Below, in pieces: positions 45,682-52,476 of a stretch of DNA of 55,558 nt; position 1 is the stretch's first letter, and each line of letters starts with the position of its first letter. This DNA is from Fibrobacteria bacterium (GTDB lineage Bacteria; Fibrobacterota; Fibrobacteria; UBA11236): NCBI GenBank assembly GCA_017881725.1, contig JADGQO010000228.1:1-55558 (forward strand), in the 5' to 3' direction. The notes beneath the pieces were generated by a model. That model ran no database searches, had not been told where the DNA came from, and was given only the letters and a program-made list of their open reading frames with translations. The position numbers and the translations under genes were made by a program.

Positions 45682-45957
45682 ATGGATAACATTATACCCA
45701 TCAGCGACCTTCAGACCAAAGCCAAGAAATACGTGGATCAGGTCCGTCTTACGGAGACGCCAATCGTGGTGACTCAGCGGGGACGGGCTGCCGCCGTTTT
45801 GATTTCCTATGCAGAGTATCAGGGACTTGCGGCTACCCGCGATGAGATGTCCTACCCTGACTGGAAAGCGCGGCTGGAACGGGCGGAAAGGGAACGGCGG
45901 GAGGGAAAGGGAATCGCTTTGAAAACCCTCGCGCGCAAGAAAGCCACGTCTCGTTGA
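45682..45957 (+). CDS. Phd/YefM-family antitoxin
   Basis: A 91-residue protein with the Phd/YefM pattern: IIPISDLQTKAKKYVDQV at the N-terminus (DNA-binding and dimer part), then PIVVTQRGRAAAVLISYAEYQGL, and a charged C-terminal tail (ERAERERREGK) that would bind the toxin. The start at 45682 matches the family start, and the promoter places the transcript start at or next to it. Its stop overlaps the toxin start (TTGA). It should repress its own promoter as a complex with the toxin. The AT-rich promoter contrasts with the GC-rich surroundings. Confidence 0.85.
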   Translation: MDNIIPISDLQTKAKKYVDQVRLTETPIVVTQRGRAAAVLISYAEYQGLAATRDEMSYPDWKARLERAERERREGKGIALKTLARKKATSR

Positions 45958-46205
45958 GGAATGTCGTCCTGCTTCCACAAGCGGTCGAGGACCTCTCGCA
46001 AATCCGTGATCCGCTTAACTCCAAGATTATAAAGCAGCTGCATGCGCTGGAAGAATTCCCGGAATACGGGGCCGCGATGACAGGTCCCTTCCAGGGATAC
46101 CGGAGTTTCGTGGTGGGTATTTTCAGGGTGGTCTACTTTCCGGAATCGGACGGTCCCGTCTACATCGCGTACATCCGGCACTGCAACCGCCGGCCACTGG
46201 CCTGA
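45954..46205 (+). CDS. RelE/ParE-family toxin
   Basis: An 83-residue toxin starting with TTG that overlaps the antitoxin stop by 4 bp. Family features: VVLLPQAVEDLSQIRD at the start, then FPEYGAAMTGPFQGYRSFVVGIFRVVYF (the usual G-x-R-SLRVGDYRVVY type core) and a terminal VYIAYIRHCNRRPL. Whether it is a ribosome-dependent mRNase (RelE) or a gyrase poison (ParE) cannot be decided; the terminal IRHC-R pattern fits RelE somewhat better. Complete and apparently intact. Confidence 0.82.
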   Translation: MRNVVLLPQAVEDLSQIRDPLNSKIIKQLHALEEFPEYGAAMTGPFQGYRSFVVGIFRVVYFPESDGPVYIAYIRHCNRRPLA

Positions 46206-46360
46206 TTTTGCAAACCAAAAGGTCAGGCCTGAAATTGACTTCGCTCCAGCAGGAAAACCAGAGGAAAGGGGTAAATGAGAAGGCCCACTGAAGCTGTCAG
46301 TCTCTGTGAGAATCAACAAACTTAGATGGCCCGAAAAACAAAATTCGACCCAATCCTAAA

Positions 46361-46386
46361 GGGCCGTCCGCGAGAGCGGCCTTTTT
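46361..46386 (+). terminator. Intrinsic terminator after the Phd/RelE module
   Basis: GGCCG/CGGCC stem with a 10-nt loop (alternative inner pairings possible) and five T. It is part of the repeat also seen at 41956-42031. Confidence 0.7.
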
Positions 46387-46457
46387 ACAGAGGGGAAAGC
46401 CTTCCCCTCGCTCCGGCCTCCTCGGGATCGAGCGCAACGCGCCCGCCCCTGCGGTGG

Positions 46458-46572
46458 CCTCCGCTACCCCATCTGCTGGGGCTCCCGCCCCCGCAACGCC
46501 CCCGAACCTCCCGTCTCTTCACGGATCTGGAAGCAAACGCGATGGAGATCACAAGCCCTCCGTGACGCGGGT
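46458..46572 (+). repeat. Direct repeat (about 115 bp), right copy
   Basis: Partner of 45392-45505. Together they bracket 952 bp that contains the complete Phd/RelE module and its promoter. This copy ends 4 bp before the higA stop. Confidence 0.8.
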
Positions 46573-46575
46573 TGT

Positions 46576-46944
46576 TTATGCCGCCAAGAGTTCTTGCCTG
46601 ATATTTGGGTGGGTAAGCATGACTCGGGCCAATAACTCCGCGGGAGGATCGATTGGAAATCGCCCAGCCTCCCACCCTTCCAAAGTTCTCTTAGAGACTC
46701 TAAGAGCCATGGCCATTTTTTCCTGAGTTAATTTCAAATCCTGCCGTAGCTTCTTAAACTCAAGCGCAGCTCTTCCCTTTGTTTGGTGGCGTTTCCGCAT
46801 CTCCTCATAAGTTTCGTAGCGGGTAGTTGCTTCCAGCGTGCGGGGATCCGTGGTCGTCACCTTCAGCAACGACTTTCCAGCCTTAAAGGATTCCGCTTGC
46901 TTGGCTAAGTGAGCAAACCGGCTTTTCTCTTCCTTCTTTTTCAT
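46576..46944 (-). CDS. HigA-type antitoxin (XRE helix-turn-helix)
   Basis: A 122-residue protein. The C-terminal part holds an XRE helix-turn-helix (about 70-95: KLTQEKMAMALRVSKRTLEGWEAGR), preceded by a charged N-terminal half that probably contacts the toxin. In this family the toxin gene comes first, as here. Its ATG overlaps the toxin stop (ATGA). It should bind the palindrome upstream of the toxin gene. The W-E-x-G-R after the recognition helix is typical of HigA/HigB-2 partner antitoxins. Confidence 0.85.
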   Translation of the reverse strand: MKKKEEKSRFAHLAKQAESFKAGKSLLKVTTTDPRTLEATTRYETYEEMRKRHQTKGRAALEFKKLRQDLKLTQEKMAMALRVSKRTLEGWEAGRFPIDPPAELLARVMLTHPNIRQELLAA

Positions 46945-47255
46945 TTCATGCTCCTGATAAAGCGCGCCAGTTCGTTCTTTTCCCGATCAGACAGATTTTC
47001 TTTTTCATTTTTCGAAAACAGGTCGATAAACAAAATCGAATCGTGGCTCAAGCGGAGGTAGTAAAGCACCCGATATCCCCCGCTCTTCCCCCGGCCTTCG
47101 GCTGCCATCCGGATCTTCCGTGCTCCAGCCGCCCCTTGGATGATATCCCCCTTTTGGGGGTTGGAAACCAATTCCGTTTTTAAATGCTCCAACTTCGAGG
47201 CCAACCCTAGTTTGGCAATCTTCTTGGTGAAATAGGGTAACTCTTCAAAATCCAC
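46941..47255 (-). CDS. HigB-2/RelE-type toxin
   Basis: A 104-residue toxin. The core GARKIRMAAEGRGKSGGYRVLYYL and the end LFIDLFSKNEKENLSDREKNEL are diagnostic of the HigB-2/RelE group that cleaves mRNA on the ribosome. The start is GTG at 47255: it lies exactly 7 nt from a TATATT -10 box and no Shine-Dalgarno is present. It precedes its antitoxin and overlaps it by 4 bp. The protein is intact. Confidence 0.85.
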   Translation of the reverse strand: MDFEELPYFTKKIAKLGLASKLEHLKTELVSNPQKGDIIQGAAGARKIRMAAEGRGKSGGYRVLYYLRLSHDSILFIDLFSKNEKENLSDREKNELARFIRSMK

Positions 47256-47262
47256 ACTCTTA

Positions 47263-47292
47263 AATATACGTGTAGCACGTATAAGATGGCAA
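47263..47292 (-). promoter_or_regulatory. Leaderless promoter and perfect operator of higBA
   Basis: On the minus strand TTGCCA (47292-47287), 18-bp spacer, TATATT (47268-47263), then 7 nt to the GTG. A perfect inverted repeat TATACGTG/CACGTATA with a 3-bp spacer (47265-47283) covers the -10 box and spacer. Confidence 0.7.
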
Positions 47293-47308
47293 GGGGATTG
47301 ATTGCCTG

Positions 47309-48118
47309 CTAAGGGATCTCGCGCAGCGCTTGCCTCAAATATTTCGGATCGAGGAATTCACCTTCCCCGGAATTCTCGAGGAATGACGCTACATCCTTGC
47401 GCAACGCGCCTGCCTTTAGTCCGGATAATTTCTCCAAGAGCATCTTTTTCCATTCGTTGACGCCACGGCCCGCAGCGACCTGGGACCCCTGGTTGAGGCT
47501 CGCTCGAAGAAACGCGATGTCAGGCTGTGTAGCCGGCCTGCGACTCAAGTACCACATCAGATCATACCAATCCCGCCCTTTTGGGAATGGGCGCGTTAGG
47601 ATGGCTCGGATTTTCCCCGCCATCAAACAGGGTAGGGTATGGTGCCTTAGCGCCATGAGGCGGTGGAGCCGAACCACATGCGTTTCAAACTTCGCGCCGG
47701 CAGGCGGTTTGGAATCGATCTCCAGCTTGATGGACAATTTTTGCGAGGGAACCGCTGCCAATCCGGCTTCTTTCAGCAAACCGGGGAACTTGATCCATCC
47801 CGTATGCACGGTCCGCTTGTCGTTCCAGGTGATCTCCGGCGTGAAACCAATGAACTCCAAATCCCGTTTAAGCTTCCGCAACCACTTGGCGGGTTCGTAA
47901 GCATTCGCCGACTCGAGGCTGAAATCCAGATTCTCGGAATACCGGGGCAATGCGAACAGGAACCGTAAAGCCGTGCCGCCGACAAAGGAAATACTGGAAA
48001 AGGCTTCGCTTTGATGCAGGCTGAACAAGGTCATGGATTGGGCGTATTCCCGAAGCGCATTCAGGCGTCGCCCCGGATCCGATTCCTTGGCGGCCAGTTC
48101 CAGGCACTCGGCTTTCAT
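47309..48118 (-). CDS. AbiEii-type nucleotidyltransferase toxin
   Basis: A 269-residue protein of the AbiEii family. The motif FVGGTALRFLFALPRYSENLDFSLE holds GG(T) and the catalytic-acid region (residues about 45-68); at the first aspartate of the usual SxDLDF there is Asn (N63), D65 being kept. Further motifs are IKLEIDSKPP and KIRAILTRPFPKGRDWYDLMWYL. Family members (AbiEii/MenT) transfer nucleotides to tRNA or other targets and stop growth on phage infection. It overlaps the antitoxin gene upstream by ATGA. Complete length for the family. Confidence 0.85.
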   Translation of the reverse strand: MKAECLELAAKESDPGRRLNALREYAQSMTLFSLHQSEAFSSISFVGGTALRFLFALPRYSENLDFSLESANAYEPAKWLRKLKRDLEFIGFTPEITWNDKRTVHTGWIKFPGLLKEAGLAAVPSQKLSIKLEIDSKPPAGAKFETHVVRLHRLMALRHHTLPCLMAGKIRAILTRPFPKGRDWYDLMWYLSRRPATQPDIAFLRASLNQGSQVAAGRGVNEWKKMLLEKLSGLKAGALRKDVASFLENSGEGEFLDPKYLRQALREIP

Positions 48119-48747
48119 ATCCGGATCCCCTTTTCCTCGGCTTTGATTTTCCTGATTCCTTCCATGGCCCGACGCACCCGATCGGGGTACGCGGCGGCCG
48201 TCTCAAGAAGTTTTCCGATTCGGAGCATATCTAGGTTTTGCCATCTCATCTCCCCGTGTCGCTCAGCACTCCACTCCCCCGAAGAGAAATACAGGTAATC
48301 CAGAAGTGCTTTTTCCGGTTGCGCCATATAGATATCGGCGCCAAGCAATTCACGTCGCGAAAAGCCCGTGAAGAGGCATTGTTGGATGTGGCGATACTCA
48401 AAGCGGCCCAATACATTCTCAAACGTCCGGGTGACCCGTGCTGTTACGGAAGTGAAAACGGGCACCGCTTCAGGAATCAGTCCATAATGGCTGAGAGCCC
48501 ATTCCAGGCTCAAGTAACTCGGTGAATAAATGGCATTCGCAAGTTCGGGCGCGGAGTGGGGATGTTTTCGGAAAGGTTCGGCCACCGTATGCAAACCCCT
48601 TCTCAGGGTAAAGAGATATCCTGCCTTTGTCCAGCGAGTCAGTTGCATCAACAGGGAGCGGCGATCCATGCCGGTCCATTGCAGAGCCATGGGCAGATCA
48701 AAGTAGGGGTGAGTGGCGGCCAGGGCCAGGAAGGCTTGGACATTCAT
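48115..48747 (-). CDS. AbiEi-type antitoxin
   Basis: A 210-residue protein: N-terminal winged helix (FLALAATHPYFDLPMALQWTG...LTRWTKAGYLFTLRRGLH), then the AbiEi C-terminal domain (SYLSLEWALSHYGLIPEAVP, TRTFENVLGRFEYRHIQ, AQPEKALLDYLYF). It is a type IV antitoxin that represses its own promoter by binding inverted repeats. The ATG at 48747 abuts a 36-bp palindrome and follows a -10 box by 7 nt without Shine-Dalgarno. It is cotranscribed with the toxin gene downstream. Confidence 0.85.
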   Translation of the reverse strand: MNVQAFLALAATHPYFDLPMALQWTGMDRRSLLMQLTRWTKAGYLFTLRRGLHTVAEPFRKHPHSAPELANAIYSPSYLSLEWALSHYGLIPEAVPVFTSVTARVTRTFENVLGRFEYRHIQQCLFTGFSRRELLGADIYMAQPEKALLDYLYFSSGEWSAERHGEMRWQNLDMLRIGKLLETAAAYPDRVRRAMEGIRKIKAEEKGIRI

Positions 48748-48782
48748 TTACGTTAATATACCATATTGTATACTAACGTAAA
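48747..48782 (-). promoter_or_regulatory. Leaderless promoter and 36-bp palindrome of abiE
   Basis: Outer arms TTTACGTTA/TAACGTAAA and inner arms TATAC/GTATA form a near-perfect 36-bp palindrome. On the minus strand TTTACG (48782-48777), a 16-bp spacer and TATATT (48760-48755) are followed by 7 nt and the ATG. The symmetric site overlaps the whole promoter. Confidence 0.7.
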
Positions 48783-49135
48783 TTTAAATGACGCCTTGCC
48801 GCTGGGATATTGCGAGCCAATTCCGCTTCTCCTCATGCTCCCAGCAGCCGTCGAGCAAGCAGAGACTGCATATCTCGCCGGCCATCAGCCACCAAATACA
48901 CGTAAATGAAGCCTTCCCTAATCCGGCATGGTGGCCCTGAGCAAAGAATAGGTCGACGGCATGGGTTTTCGAAGGCTGCAATAATGGCAGAATAAAAAAA
49001 TTAGGATACTTTGAAAAAACATGAAAACGGCTGGTCTGATTGGCAAATAAGTTGTAGTAAGGCCGTTTTACCACGGGGTCTAAGTTACCTTTTCGGAAAA
49101 CCGGTCCTTTGTTTCCTTCCCAATCGGAGAACACC
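48783..49135. other. Intergenic region, no credible gene
   Basis: About 350 bp, lower GC than the surroundings. A minus-strand open frame here runs antisense into the next gene and has no family features. Nothing else recognised. Confidence 0.4.
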
Positions 49136-49786
49136 ATGAATCCTAGTCTTTTTCGTATCCCCATGTCCATGCTTTCGGCGGGCCTTTTCGTCGCCGCCTT
49201 GCTCCTATCGATTCGCACGATCGATGCCGCACCCATCGCCATAATCAAGCCCGGTTTTAGCCTTACGTACCAGGACGGCTGGACGGATGAAGGCGTACCC
49301 TCGGATAGCGTCTACGCCCTGATGAATACGACCCTGACCCACTCGGTCGTCATAGGCAACGGATTAGCCATGAGTAGTGGTTTGGATGCTTCGACTTATA
49401 TCAATGCTTATACCGCGTCATACGCCAACAACTCTGCACGCACCGATAGCTCCACCAAGACCTTGGGCGCCAATGTCTTCATGACCGCTTCCTTTGTCGA
49501 TACCACGGGCGCGTCGGATACTCCCGCCCACGTCCACTACTACGTCACGACCAAGAACGGCCTCCTGTTCGCATCGTGGCTTATCTCCATTTCAACGGAA
49601 GATTCCGCGGCCGTTGCGCAAGAGGAGGCCGCCTTGGCCACTTTGAAATTCACCGCCACGGCCGGGATCCGGTTGCGGTCCGTCAGCATGGTTTCTGGCT
49701 TGCCCCGCGCCGGCTTCGACATCCAAGGCCGAAGCTGGAAGCCGAATGAAAACCGAATGCCGCGCATCGCGATTTTCCGGAAATAA
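49136..49786 (+). CDS. Small exported protein of unknown function
   Basis: A 216-residue protein with a signal peptide (hydrophobic core LSAGLFVAALLLSI, cleavage near IDAAP, residue 32). The mature part looks like a single alpha/beta fold of about 150 residues, and the C-terminal tail (ERMPRIAIFRK-type, basic) may be disordered. CGGAGA lies 5-6 nt before the ATG. No family recognised; the pattern TYQDGWTDEGVPSD...ALMN resembles a PsbP/DUF1795-like stress-protein fold only loosely. A GTAAC near-match lies just after the stop. Confidence 0.65.
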   Translation: MNPSLFRIPMSMLSAGLFVAALLLSIRTIDAAPIAIIKPGFSLTYQDGWTDEGVPSDSVYALMNTTLTHSVVIGNGLAMSSGLDASTYINAYTASYANNSARTDSSTKTLGANVFMTASFVDTTGASDTPAHVHYYVTTKNGLLFASWLISISTEDSAAVAQEEAALATLKFTATAGIRLRSVSMVSGLPRAGFDIQGRSWKPNENRMPRIAIFRK

Positions 49787-49796
49787 CCGAACCAGG

Positions 49797-49812
49797 GTAC
49801 CGCGAACGTTAC
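49797..49812. repeat. GTAAC-N6-GTTAC near-match
   Basis: GTACC-N6-GTTAC (one mismatch), intergenic, with CCAGG on the left and CCAG on the right, as in the extended consensus. Confidence 0.45.
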
Positions 49813-50084
49813 CCAGACGAATCCGCGGTCTTGTGGTTCCGGGGTACAAGGAGAAGAAGCCGGAAGGCCCGACTTTGCAGCCTCAGCCTGGGGAGCCCGT
49901 TCCAAAATCCGCACCCCAAGATGAAAACCGGTCGGGAGGGCAAGCGAATTCAACCCGCTCTGCGCCTCCATGCTTTTGCAAACTATACCAGCTTCCACCC
50001 TCACGCCTTCATGAACCGGCTATTCGCCGCAGGACCCCTTCTTATGCACATTTACTTCGCGAACTTGGAAACTTAGGAGAAGTC

Positions 50085-51178
50085 ATGGGTTTCTTGCTGC
50101 TGGTCCTGTTTACCATGAGTACAGCGATTCCCGTCGCCGCATCGGGAAAACCGAAACTGCTAAAGACGGTCAGTGATAAACCGGGCATTCCGATCAACAT
50201 CTGGCTGCCGAACACAATCTCGGAATTCGCTTATGGAACTAATGACAGCCTAACCACGAGGAGACCTACCTGACGTGGGACAGTCTCCACGGCGGATGGG
50301 ACACGACGTCCCGGAATGACTACGACTGGTCGATCGACAACCGGGAGATGACCCAAATCTGGTACCGGCTCGACAGCGCTTCGGCCAAGCTCAGGCCGTA
50401 CCTGAAAGAGGTGAATAAATATGATTCCTCCGGCCGTCTCACGGAAACCCTGACGCACGACTACAAGGACTCCGCCTGGATACCCAGACATAAGCATAGC
50501 CATTTCCACGATCCGGCCGGAAACCGGACGCGGTATACCCTCCAGGTTTGGGACAATACTTCGAAAACCTTCCAGTTTATTTACCGTGACACCATGGACT
50601 ATGATCCGCAAGGCAGGGAGATCGAATCTCGGCGACAAAACTATTCCGACTCCGGCAAGGACTGGCTCGAGGAACAAAAGGAAGTGAGCCGGTATGATGC
50701 GCGCGGCAACAAGTCCGTGAAACTCCTTTTTCGATGGAACGCGGATTCGTCGACCTGGTTCCTGCAAAGCAGGGACACGCTCGCATACGATTCGGACGAT
50801 CGGTTGGTGCGAATCCTCACTAACCGATGGCCCAAGGGGCCCAACTGGTATGATTCCAAGGACACGTTGATCTATGACCAGCATGGGAACATGATCCGAA
50901 ACGAAGGATGGTTCATGTTCCCCGGAACCACCGAGTGGGCGGGCGGCGGCGGAACCTGGTACAAGGAGGTCGCCTATGCTCCCTGGGGGGAGATGATAGC
51001 CTATGAACGCTGGACACGGTCAGGAGCCTTCTCCTGGTATCCCGGCGCGAAAGAAACACACCTCTACGAAGGCGCCGTCGGCGTTGGACGGTATTCACCC
51101 AGGACGCGGCGTGGGCGCGCCGGAAAAAAGGAGCCGGCTTTGTTTTATGACCTGATAGGTCGACTACGCTTTCTTTAA
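50085..51178 (+). pseudogene. Frameshifted exported YD-repeat-like protein gene
   Basis: The first part (from ATG 50085, TAGGAGA upstream) codes a signal peptide, MGFLLLVLFTMSTAIPVAA, and about 40 mature residues, and stops at 50273. The rest continues in another frame as TYLTWDSLHGGWDTTSRNDYD and on to 51178, with no start of its own. Joined, they make about 360 residues with five or six copies of a 40-45-residue Y/D/G-rich unit (YDSSGRLTE, FHDPAGNRTR, YDPQGREIE, YDARGNKSV, YDSDDRLVR, YDQHGNMIR), as in YD/RHS-like proteins. The frame change lies near 50243-50257. It may be a real mutation, a sequencing error or, less likely, a programmed shift. Confidence 0.65.
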
Positions 51179-51258
51179 CACGCTACCCGGTCTGGCAACC
51201 TTGGTTCCCAACCCCAAAGCACTATAAAATTTGGTTCCATTGCGGGTGTGGGTAGAGA

Positions 51259-51714
51259 CTATTCGCATGGGGGCCCGCCGCGAAGCCATGTCCAGGCATT
51301 GGTGCTCCACAGCGCCCACATTACGAGCGGGGGTTGTAAGAAGAGGCGAACGAAGCGCTTTGCATCCGTGTCAAGACCGAAGGCGTCCGCATGGTTTAGG
51401 TATTGCGCGATGTTCCCGGGAAAGATAGCGACGAAGAATGCGGCCGCGGCCAAGCCTACGGGAATGCGTTGACGGCGCAAAAAGAGGAGTGAGAGCCCGA
51501 GCGTGATTTCCGCGATGCCCGATGCGACAACGGTGAAGCCTTCGCTGAAGGGCAGGGACTTGGGCACCTGCGCATAGAAGTCTTGGCGCGCGAATGTGAG
51601 GTGGCTAATGCCGGTGAACACCAAGAAAGTACCGAGGAGAATGCGGCCTATCGTTTTCGGGAGCGAGGTGGGCGGCGGGGCTTGAAGCAAAGGGGGGCGG
51701 TTCATATTTCTCAT
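51259..51714 (-). CDS. DoxX-like membrane protein
   Basis: A 151-residue protein with four predicted membrane helices and the DoxX-type pattern (TIGRILLGTFLVFTGISHLTF, FTVVASGIAEITLGLSLLF, AAAAFFVAIFPGNIAQYLN). DoxX relatives are linked to thiol or respiratory redox stress, but this branch is not defined. The start at 51714 is a choice among several ATGs; no ribosome site is strong. It stands alone and diverges from the small basic gene. Confidence 0.8.
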   Translation of the reverse strand: MRNMNRPPLLQAPPPTSLPKTIGRILLGTFLVFTGISHLTFARQDFYAQVPKSLPFSEGFTVVASGIAEITLGLSLLFLRRQRIPVGLAAAAFFVAIFPGNIAQYLNHADAFGLDTDAKRFVRLFLQPPLVMWALWSTNAWTWLRGGPPCE

Positions 51715-51850
51715 GGATACGCTTAAAGTAAAGAGCGGGCAGTGGGCATGCAACACATTAAAGCGAATTAGGTTCCATATACATGGCGAGAAGAATATTT
51801 TCTTCCCACCAACGGTCCGAGTTCGGCCGTTTAACGTCAGGGGCATGACC

Positions 51851-52051
51851 ATGTCGAAACCATACGGAACAAAAGCCACCGCGCAATCCCTGAATTCAGG
51901 GACGCCCGCGAAAGTAAGCGCGAAGGGATCCAAGGCCGTGAAAGCGGAAGGGGATGCCACCGTCGGCGGTAAAGGCGATAAGGACGGCAAAGGCGATATC
52001 CGTGCTAAGAAATCCGGAACGAGCATTGGGAAGAGAACGGGGTCCAAGTAA
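51851..52051 (+). CDS. Small Lys/Gly-rich basic protein (tentative)
   Basis: A 66-residue, low-complexity protein (MSKPYGTKATAQSL, then alternating K, G, A, D, S). CAGGGG lies about 9 nt before the ATG. It resembles no enzyme; such sequences occur in histone-H1-like or plasmid-stability proteins, and also by chance in GC-rich DNA. Included with low confidence. Confidence 0.35.
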   Translation: MSKPYGTKATAQSLNSGTPAKVSAKGSKAVKAEGDATVGGKGDKDGKGDIRAKKSGTSIGKRTGSK

Positions 52052-52115
52052 CGGGAAACTCCACTGCTCTCGCGGCTCTCGGCCATCGTCCCGCCCCCGC
52101 GTCGGCATGTCACGG

Positions 52116-52235
52116 TCTACAGCGGAAATGGGTTCGTCGTTCTGGAGTTGCGTTTGCAACTCCACGCTCCTCACGTCTACAGCGGAAATGGGTTCGTCGC
52201 TTTGGCGTTGCGTTTGCAACTCCACGCTCCTCACG
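52116..52235 (+). repeat. Two tandem 60-bp units with internal hairpin
   Basis: Each unit begins TCTACAGCGGAAATGGGTTC and ends CTCCACGCTCCTCACG. The first contains a perfect 8-bp stem GGAGTTGC/GCAACTCC with a GTTT loop; the second has two changes in the left arm. Confidence 0.8.
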
Positions 52236-52249
52236 AAGACGGGACTGGT

Positions 52250-52302
52250 TGTCGTCGCGCAGCAAGTGGCGCGGTCGGGTGGAGCGACTACAGGGTATCT
52301 GC
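52250..52302 (+). repeat. GTCGTCGCGCAGCAAGTGGC repeat, copy 1
   Basis: About 45 bp (GTCGTCGCGCAGCAAGTGG, CGCGGTCGGGTGGAGCGACTACAG) identical or nearly so to 53763-53807; its last block also starts the module at 45505. Confidence 0.7.
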
Positions 52303-52476
52303 GACGGGGAAAAGGGAAACAGAGACAGGTGATTGATGCCGGGCGCGGGGTCCTGGCTTTGAAAAACGCATTCGATTTCCCTATGCTCCCGACCCTGATC
52401 CTGTGACTATATTTTGGATGCCAAAGGGCAACTCCTTTCAAATCGGAAGCGGCATTCAACCATTCCGGAAACGGCC

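Larger units (their letters stand above)
46206..46575. other. Repeat-filled gap between two TA modules
   Basis: 370 bp with no gene. It contains a terminator-associated repeat (46355-46431) and the right copy of the 114-bp direct repeat. The short open frame at 46326 runs through the terminator and is not credible. Confidence 0.6.
52052..52476. other. Repeat-rich gap before the UbiA gene
   Basis: 425 bp of tandem and dispersed repeats and no credible gene. The UbiA promoter should lie near 52390-52440. Confidence 0.5.

Noticed and set aside
46326..46565. Short open frame through the repeat between TA modules
   Set aside because: It reads through an intrinsic terminator and repeat sequence that is also non-coding elsewhere.
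45392..48782. Complete transposon or integrative element around the TA island
   Set aside because: No transposase, integrase, tRNA attachment site or terminal inverted repeats were found; only direct repeats and TA genes.
48784..49248. Minus-strand open frame before the exported protein at 49136
   Set aside because: Overlaps the better supported plus-strand gene, no ribosome site, composition not protein-like.
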